Positions 15,628 to 19,158 of a DNA stretch of 19,158 nt are shown piece by piece (position 1 is the stretch's first letter; the number at the start of each line of letters is the position of its first letter). Where the stretch lies: NCBI GenBank assembly GCA_963972105.1, contig CAXAVH010000046.1:1-19158 (forward strand), written 5' to 3'. Both the position numbers and the translations under genes were made by a program. The notes beneath the pieces are model-generated. The model was not told where the DNA came from and did no database searches. It was given only the letters and a program-made list of their open reading frames with translations. The DNA comes from NZQO01 sp002693605 (GTDB lineage: Bacteria; Bacteroidota; Bacteroidia; Flavobacteriales; Flavobacteriaceae).

Positions 15628-16873
15628 TACTTTCAGTTTGTAAATTTTTCGGAAAAGCAAGTACCGTTAGCACCACAATACAATAATACACTACGCCCCA
15701 GGACCGTTGAAGCAGCGATTCTGTGATATTGGCTATAAAAAAACAGGACACGATAAAGAGCACAAAAAACGAATTGGCCCTTACGGCAAGGTAGAACAGT
15801 ACAAAGAACAATAACAAAAATACAATTCCCCCTAGACTGCCGTAGGTGCTCAAATATTCCAAAAACTGATTGTGTGAATTGTACGCGTTGTTATACGCCT
15901 CACTATCGAGGTTCTGAACGTAAATTTCCTTACGGTAGGTATCTGCGCTCGCAGTACCCGGGCCCACTAAAGGAAATTGCTCCCATACGGCTATGGAGGC
16001 CTCCCACCTTTCAAACCGTGAATCTTTCTTGCTGAAAACGGTTTCTTCCTCAAAAATATTGACACTGTTGAAGAATCGGTCTCTCAGGTAGTTCTCCTCG
16101 GTCGAGAAAACGTAAAGCGACAATAGCGCTATAATCGCCACCGTTGCTAATAGCAATAGATATTTGCGTTCTTTAACGAGCAAGAGTATTGCAAAAAACA
16201 GGAAACAAAAGATTCCGTTTCTTGCCATTAAGGTGAATAGGAAGACAGTCAACAACAGTATAATCACTACAAGCAACGGTTTAGGCAGTATCCGTTTTGG
16301 GTCGTAAAGGCTATATACACTAAACCCTATGGAGGCATTGGTAAACAAGGCTAAATATGGTGTGTGGACTCCTATCCGCTCGGCCAGGTTGTGCGACCCA
16401 TACTCCTGGGTAAAAATGTTGCCAAGACTATGTCCCCCGTGTAGGAGTTCGTAAAAAGTTAGGCCCCAGCTGATAAATGCCGCGCATAAACTTCCCACTA
16501 CCAATGCAGTATATAGCGGGCGATAGAGCGCCGCAAAAAAACCTCGATTCTGAACAATAAAATATACGGTGAACACCAAGGGCACAAGTCGTTCTAACAG
16601 GCGCAACCCGCCCTTGGTATTTTCCGAATATAGCATTCCCGCCAGCGGTAGCAAAAATGGCAACCAGAGGAGCAACAGTAGCCCCCATCTAGATTTAACC
16701 GCCTCTAGGTTCAAAAAAGTTCTTTCAGTGAGTTTATAGATGGAAAAGGTTACTATAAAAACGGTGAGCAACAAATTATTCAGGAGAAGATTGAGTGGCA
16801 ACGCAAAGGCCATCAATATAAATAGCCACTGGGTGCTCTTTTCCAGATAGATATGGTAACTTTTCGACATCAT
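15620..16873 (-). CDS. O-antigen ligase/polymerase-family membrane protein (WaaL/Wzy-like)
   Basis: This 417-residue protein has about twelve transmembrane segments and the typical motifs of the O-antigen ligase family. They are ERIGVHTPYLALF (165-177, with the conserved His followed by Tyr), a LMARNG turn (215-220), and a large periplasmic loop with SRFERWEASIAVWEQF (285-300), LVGPGTASADTY (302-313) and NSHNQFLEYLSTYGSLGG (332-349). The His in SHNQF is implicated in catalysis in the family. The ATG at 16871-16873 overlaps the stop of the asparagine-synthase-like gene by ATGA (a second ATG follows at once), and the 3' end overlaps the lipoprotein gene by 8 bases. Whether it ligates or polymerises cannot be decided from sequence. 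Confidence 0.85.
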   Translation of the reverse strand: MMSKSYHIYLEKSTQWLFILMAFALPLNLLLNNLLLTVFIVTFSIYKLTERTFLNLEAVKSRWGLLLLLWLPFLLPLAGMLYSENTKGGLRLLERLVPLVFTVYFIVQNRGFFAALYRPLYTALVVGSLCAAFISWGLTFYELLHGGHSLGNIFTQEYGSHNLAERIGVHTPYLALFTNASIGFSVYSLYDPKRILPKPLLVVIILLLTVFLFTLMARNGIFCFLFFAILLLVKERKYLLLLATVAIIALLSLYVFSTEENYLRDRFFNSVNIFEEETVFSKKDSRFERWEASIAVWEQFPLVGPGTASADTYRKEIYVQNLDSEAYNNAYNSHNQFLEYLSTYGSLGGIVFLLLFFVLFYLAVRANSFFVLFIVSCFFIANITESLLQRSWGVVYYCIVVLTVLAFPKNLQTESNG

Positions 16874-18597
16874 TCCGTTTCCAGGTGAAGGCGCATTGCC
16901 AATAGCGCAGTTAACACGGCAAACTTGTTTCGGTATTCGAAAATATTTTTCTGGTAAATAGCCGTAAGGTCTGTTCGCAATTCGCTATCAATGTAGGATC
17001 TATTAATTTCTGTATAAAATACGGTGTCCATAGTTTCCATAAGAACGGGGAATTTCTTGACCCACGTACCATACGGATTCATACTTTCGTAATTGTAATT
17101 GAAATATTTCCTTGCCCCATTACTCAGTTTCTTAAAGCGTTTTCCATATCGTATTTTCCAACGAGAGTTCGGAATCATGTTTATCTTATCCCAGGAATAT
17201 TCAATTGCGCGGCCATGATGCTTCCGAAGCCAATCGAAATAGATCTGTTGATCTTTTTTAAACGAATTGGGCAACGAAATACAATACGACAATAGGTCTC
17301 TGTCAAAGAATGGGGAAATATTATCAATATGGTTATTCAAGCTCCTGTCTCCGTAGAGGGTTGCGTTAATAATTCGCTGCTCGTAAGTAAAAAGTTCCAG
17401 GCCTAGGTCATTGTACTTCTCGATTATTTCCGGGAGGATCGATATTTTATCGAGCAGGGCGCCTTCCGAAATAAACCCCGTATACCCAATATTTCCCCTA
17501 TTTTTATGAAAATCGTAGTCGCTTTTGGTAAAAGAGCCAAACAAAGCGTCACCAATTTGGCCGGTATGCAATACAGAATGGTTGCTAAGGTTAAGGCTGC
17601 GCACCGTGGTAGAAGTATGTGCCGAGCTGTGGAACATAATAAGCCCGTCATTGGGCCTTACCAAATTCTCAAGGATATTCTCTGTGAGGTAGGTAGGATA
17701 ATCCAGTATTCGCTGGTAATGATCCAAATTCTCGCCAATGGCTATTTCTTGGGCGTATTGAATATCCTTTGAGTTAGATTGCCCGAACGTAAGACTCTTA
17801 ATGCCCTTGAAACCTAAGTCGCGGGCAATTACAATATTGGTCCGCGCATCCATTCCGCCGCTCAAAAGGGCTAGATGCGAACTCGTGTCGTTTTGGCTTT
17901 TAGACCAACATCGGCTAACGCTTTTTTCCATTAAATCGTTAATGGAACTTATGGCCTCGTTGTACGTAGGGTTTATTTTTTCTGCCGCATAGCTGTAGGT
18001 ACGCTCGATCGCTAGCGTGTTTTCCACAATATTGTAAGTTAAAATAGTGCTATACGGCAGTTTCTTTACTTCCTCTAAATAGGTTTTGTCGTCTAGTAAA
18101 AACCCGTATAGTGCCATCATGTAAACGCCGTCCCGGTCTAAAGAAAAGGGAATTTCAGCCAAACGAAGAAATTTTGAAATAGCAGCCAGCTCCGAGGCAA
18201 ATAGAAAACCGTGCTCTTTGTCATAATAGTAGAAAATATTCTTGGTGCTAAGATGGTCGTTGAAGAGATATATTTTCTTTAAATTAGAATCGAATAAGAA
18301 TCCCGAAAAGGTGCCCTTCAGTTCTTCTATCCCCTTAATTCCATATTTGGAATATCGGTGCATCAGGTACTCGCCCAAATTATCCGTCTCATTTAGATTT
18401 GCCCCTTCTAGGCAAATAGTGACCTCGTCGATAGTTTCAAAAACCCTATCGCCGGGGAGTTTGGAAATGGTTCTTCGGCCTACAGTTCCCCCGAAGACGG
18501 CTAATTCATCTTGAACCTCTAGCTTCGATAGAAATTGGCCCAGCCCATTGGTTTCTTTGCTTTCGTCCTTTAGAAATGTCCCGTAAATTCCAGCCAT
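16870..18597 (-). CDS. Asparagine-synthase-like protein with a degenerate glutaminase domain
   Basis: The 575 residues follow the AsnB plan: an N-terminal class II amidotransferase-type domain (1 to about 200) and a C-terminal ATP-pyrophosphatase domain. The glutaminase site is missing. The protein starts MAGIYG, so the nucleophilic Cys2 is Ala, and the N-G-E of the glutamine-binding loop is EGA (64-66). The domain is otherwise recognisable (GTFSGFLFD, 96-104; FASELAAI, 133-140). The PP-loop is LLSGGMDAR (244-252), with Ala in place of the usual Ser after Asp, and the second nucleotide motif is TGQIGDALFG (345-354), keeping Asp but not the usual DE pair. Such variants occur in polysaccharide loci and may form amides using ammonia or another amine. 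The substrate is unknown; it may amidate a uronic acid. The stop overlaps the next gene by ATGA. Confidence 0.85.
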   Translation of the reverse strand: MAGIYGTFLKDESKETNGLGQFLSKLEVQDELAVFGGTVGRRTISKLPGDRVFETIDEVTICLEGANLNETDNLGEYLMHRYSKYGIKGIEELKGTFSGFLFDSNLKKIYLFNDHLSTKNIFYYYDKEHGFLFASELAAISKFLRLAEIPFSLDRDGVYMMALYGFLLDDKTYLEEVKKLPYSTILTYNIVENTLAIERTYSYAAEKINPTYNEAISSINDLMEKSVSRCWSKSQNDTSSHLALLSGGMDARTNIVIARDLGFKGIKSLTFGQSNSKDIQYAQEIAIGENLDHYQRILDYPTYLTENILENLVRPNDGLIMFHSSAHTSTTVRSLNLSNHSVLHTGQIGDALFGSFTKSDYDFHKNRGNIGYTGFISEGALLDKISILPEIIEKYNDLGLELFTYEQRIINATLYGDRSLNNHIDNISPFFDRDLLSYCISLPNSFKKDQQIYFDWLRKHHGRAIEYSWDKINMIPNSRWKIRYGKRFKKLSNGARKYFNYNYESMNPYGTWVKKFPVLMETMDTVFYTEINRSYIDSELRTDLTAIYQKNIFEYRNKFAVLTALLAMRLHLETE

Positions 18598-18608
18598 GTA
18601 AAGAGTTA

Positions 18609-19158
18609 TTAGTTTAGATAGATTTTCTTATATGCGCGGACCAAAAACACGTTTCTAAAGGCCAAAACAATCAAGCTGGCGAAAGCAATTCCATAGAGCC
18701 CGAAAAGGTAAAAAGCGAGTGAACTTAAAATGACGTTCATTACCAACGAAATAATATTGATATTCAAATTTAACCTAAAACGTTTCTTTATAACAATCAT
18801 GGTACCGTACAAGGGGGCGGCTGACTGTACTGCCTTGGCCATCAATATTATCAGGAAAATAATAAATGTGTCCCTATAATCTGGCAGAAAAAATTGAGTC
18901 AATATATAAAATACCGCGATAAGCCCAATAAACAGTAGTGCTACGAGACGGATTATCTTTCGGTTTACAACTTTTACATAAAGAAAATCACGTTTCAATT
19001 TCTCCACATCAACCTGAACTAGAGTTATTGGTATCAATAACAACATACTTGCAATGTTGAGTGAAAAACTGTAGTTGGCGATATCGATGTTAGCCGAATC
19101 GGACAGGAGTTTAATGACAAAGATATCGGTGTACAGGAACATCAAATTGGTGAAATTG
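18609..19158 (-). CDS. Polysaccharide flippase (Wzx-like), C-terminal part (cut by the window edge)
   Basis: The frame is open through base 19158, so the gene starts outside the window; the ATG at 19140-19142 is internal. The visible 182 or so residues contain five to six transmembrane segments, including LMFLYTDIFVIKLLSDSANIDIANYSFSLN, LLIPITLVQVDVEKLKRD and a pair of C-terminal helices with LNINIISLVMNVILSSLAFYLFGLYG. The TDIFVIKLL...ANYSF pattern and the repeated two-helix units are typical of Wzx/oligosaccharide flippases of the MOP superfamily, which move undecaprenyl-linked repeat units to the periplasm. It ends 11 bases before the asparagine-synthase-like gene and begins the visible part of the array. 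The promoter of the operon must lie beyond the right edge. Confidence 0.8.
   Translation of the reverse strand, partial: NFTNLMFLYTDIFVIKLLSDSANIDIANYSFSLNIASMLLLIPITLVQVDVEKLKRDFLYVKVVNRKIIRLVALLFIGLIAVFYILTQFFLPDYRDTFIIFLIILMAKAVQSAAPLYGTMIVIKKRFRLNLNINIISLVMNVILSSLAFYLFGLYGIAFASLIVLAFRNVFLVRAYKKIYLN

Overview
The window looks like a chromosomal segment from a marine-type member of the Flavobacteriaceae (Bacteroidota). Three things point there: the pairing of purD with two small membrane-protein genes that I associate with that family (DUF6341 and DUF6427, names from memory); TAnnTTTG-type -7 promoter elements; and the general lack of strong Shine-Dalgarno sequences. Coding density is very high. 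The longest gene-free stretch is under 100 bases, so no sizeable non-coding region needs separate description. I saw no tRNA, rRNA, insertion sequence or CRISPR array.

Left part (1-3471). A two-gene restriction-modification unit is cut by the left edge: a putative endonuclease followed, with an ATGA overlap, by a D12-class adenine methyltransferase. Next come three housekeeping-type genes: the polytopic DUF6427 protein (-), the small DUF6341 protein (+), and purD (-). The DUF6341 gene appears to end at a strong intrinsic terminator that lies inside the 3' end of the convergent purD.

Right part (3539-19158) is a cell-surface polysaccharide biosynthesis locus. A CapK/PaaK-like adenylate-forming enzyme reads rightward (+). 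All the other genes read leftward as one compact array. In transcription order they are: a flippase (cut by the right edge), an asparagine-synthase-like protein, an O-antigen ligase/polymerase-like membrane protein, a LamG-fold lipoprotein, a second polymerase-like protein, a GT4 glycosyltransferase, a third polymerase-like protein, a GT26 (WecG/TagA/CpsF) glycosyltransferase, a fourth ligase/polymerase-like protein, UDP-glucose dehydrogenase, UDP-glucuronate decarboxylase, a polyprenyl-phosphate sugar-1-phosphate transferase, and a GT2 glycosyltransferase. Most junctions overlap or have gaps of 2-11 bases, which indicates an operon with coupled translation. The main breaks are 85 bases upstream of the 9328-10557 gene and 45 bases upstream of ugd, where a -7 element is visible.

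Taken together the genes encode nucleotide-sugar supply (UDP-GlcA then UDP-xylose), lipid-linked chain initiation, elongation by GT2/GT4/GT26 enzymes, flipping, and Wzy/WaaL-type polymerisation or ligation. The oddest aspects are four Wzy/WaaL-like proteins in one array, a lipoprotein translationally coupled between two of them, and an asparagine-synthase homologue whose glutaminase site is missing.
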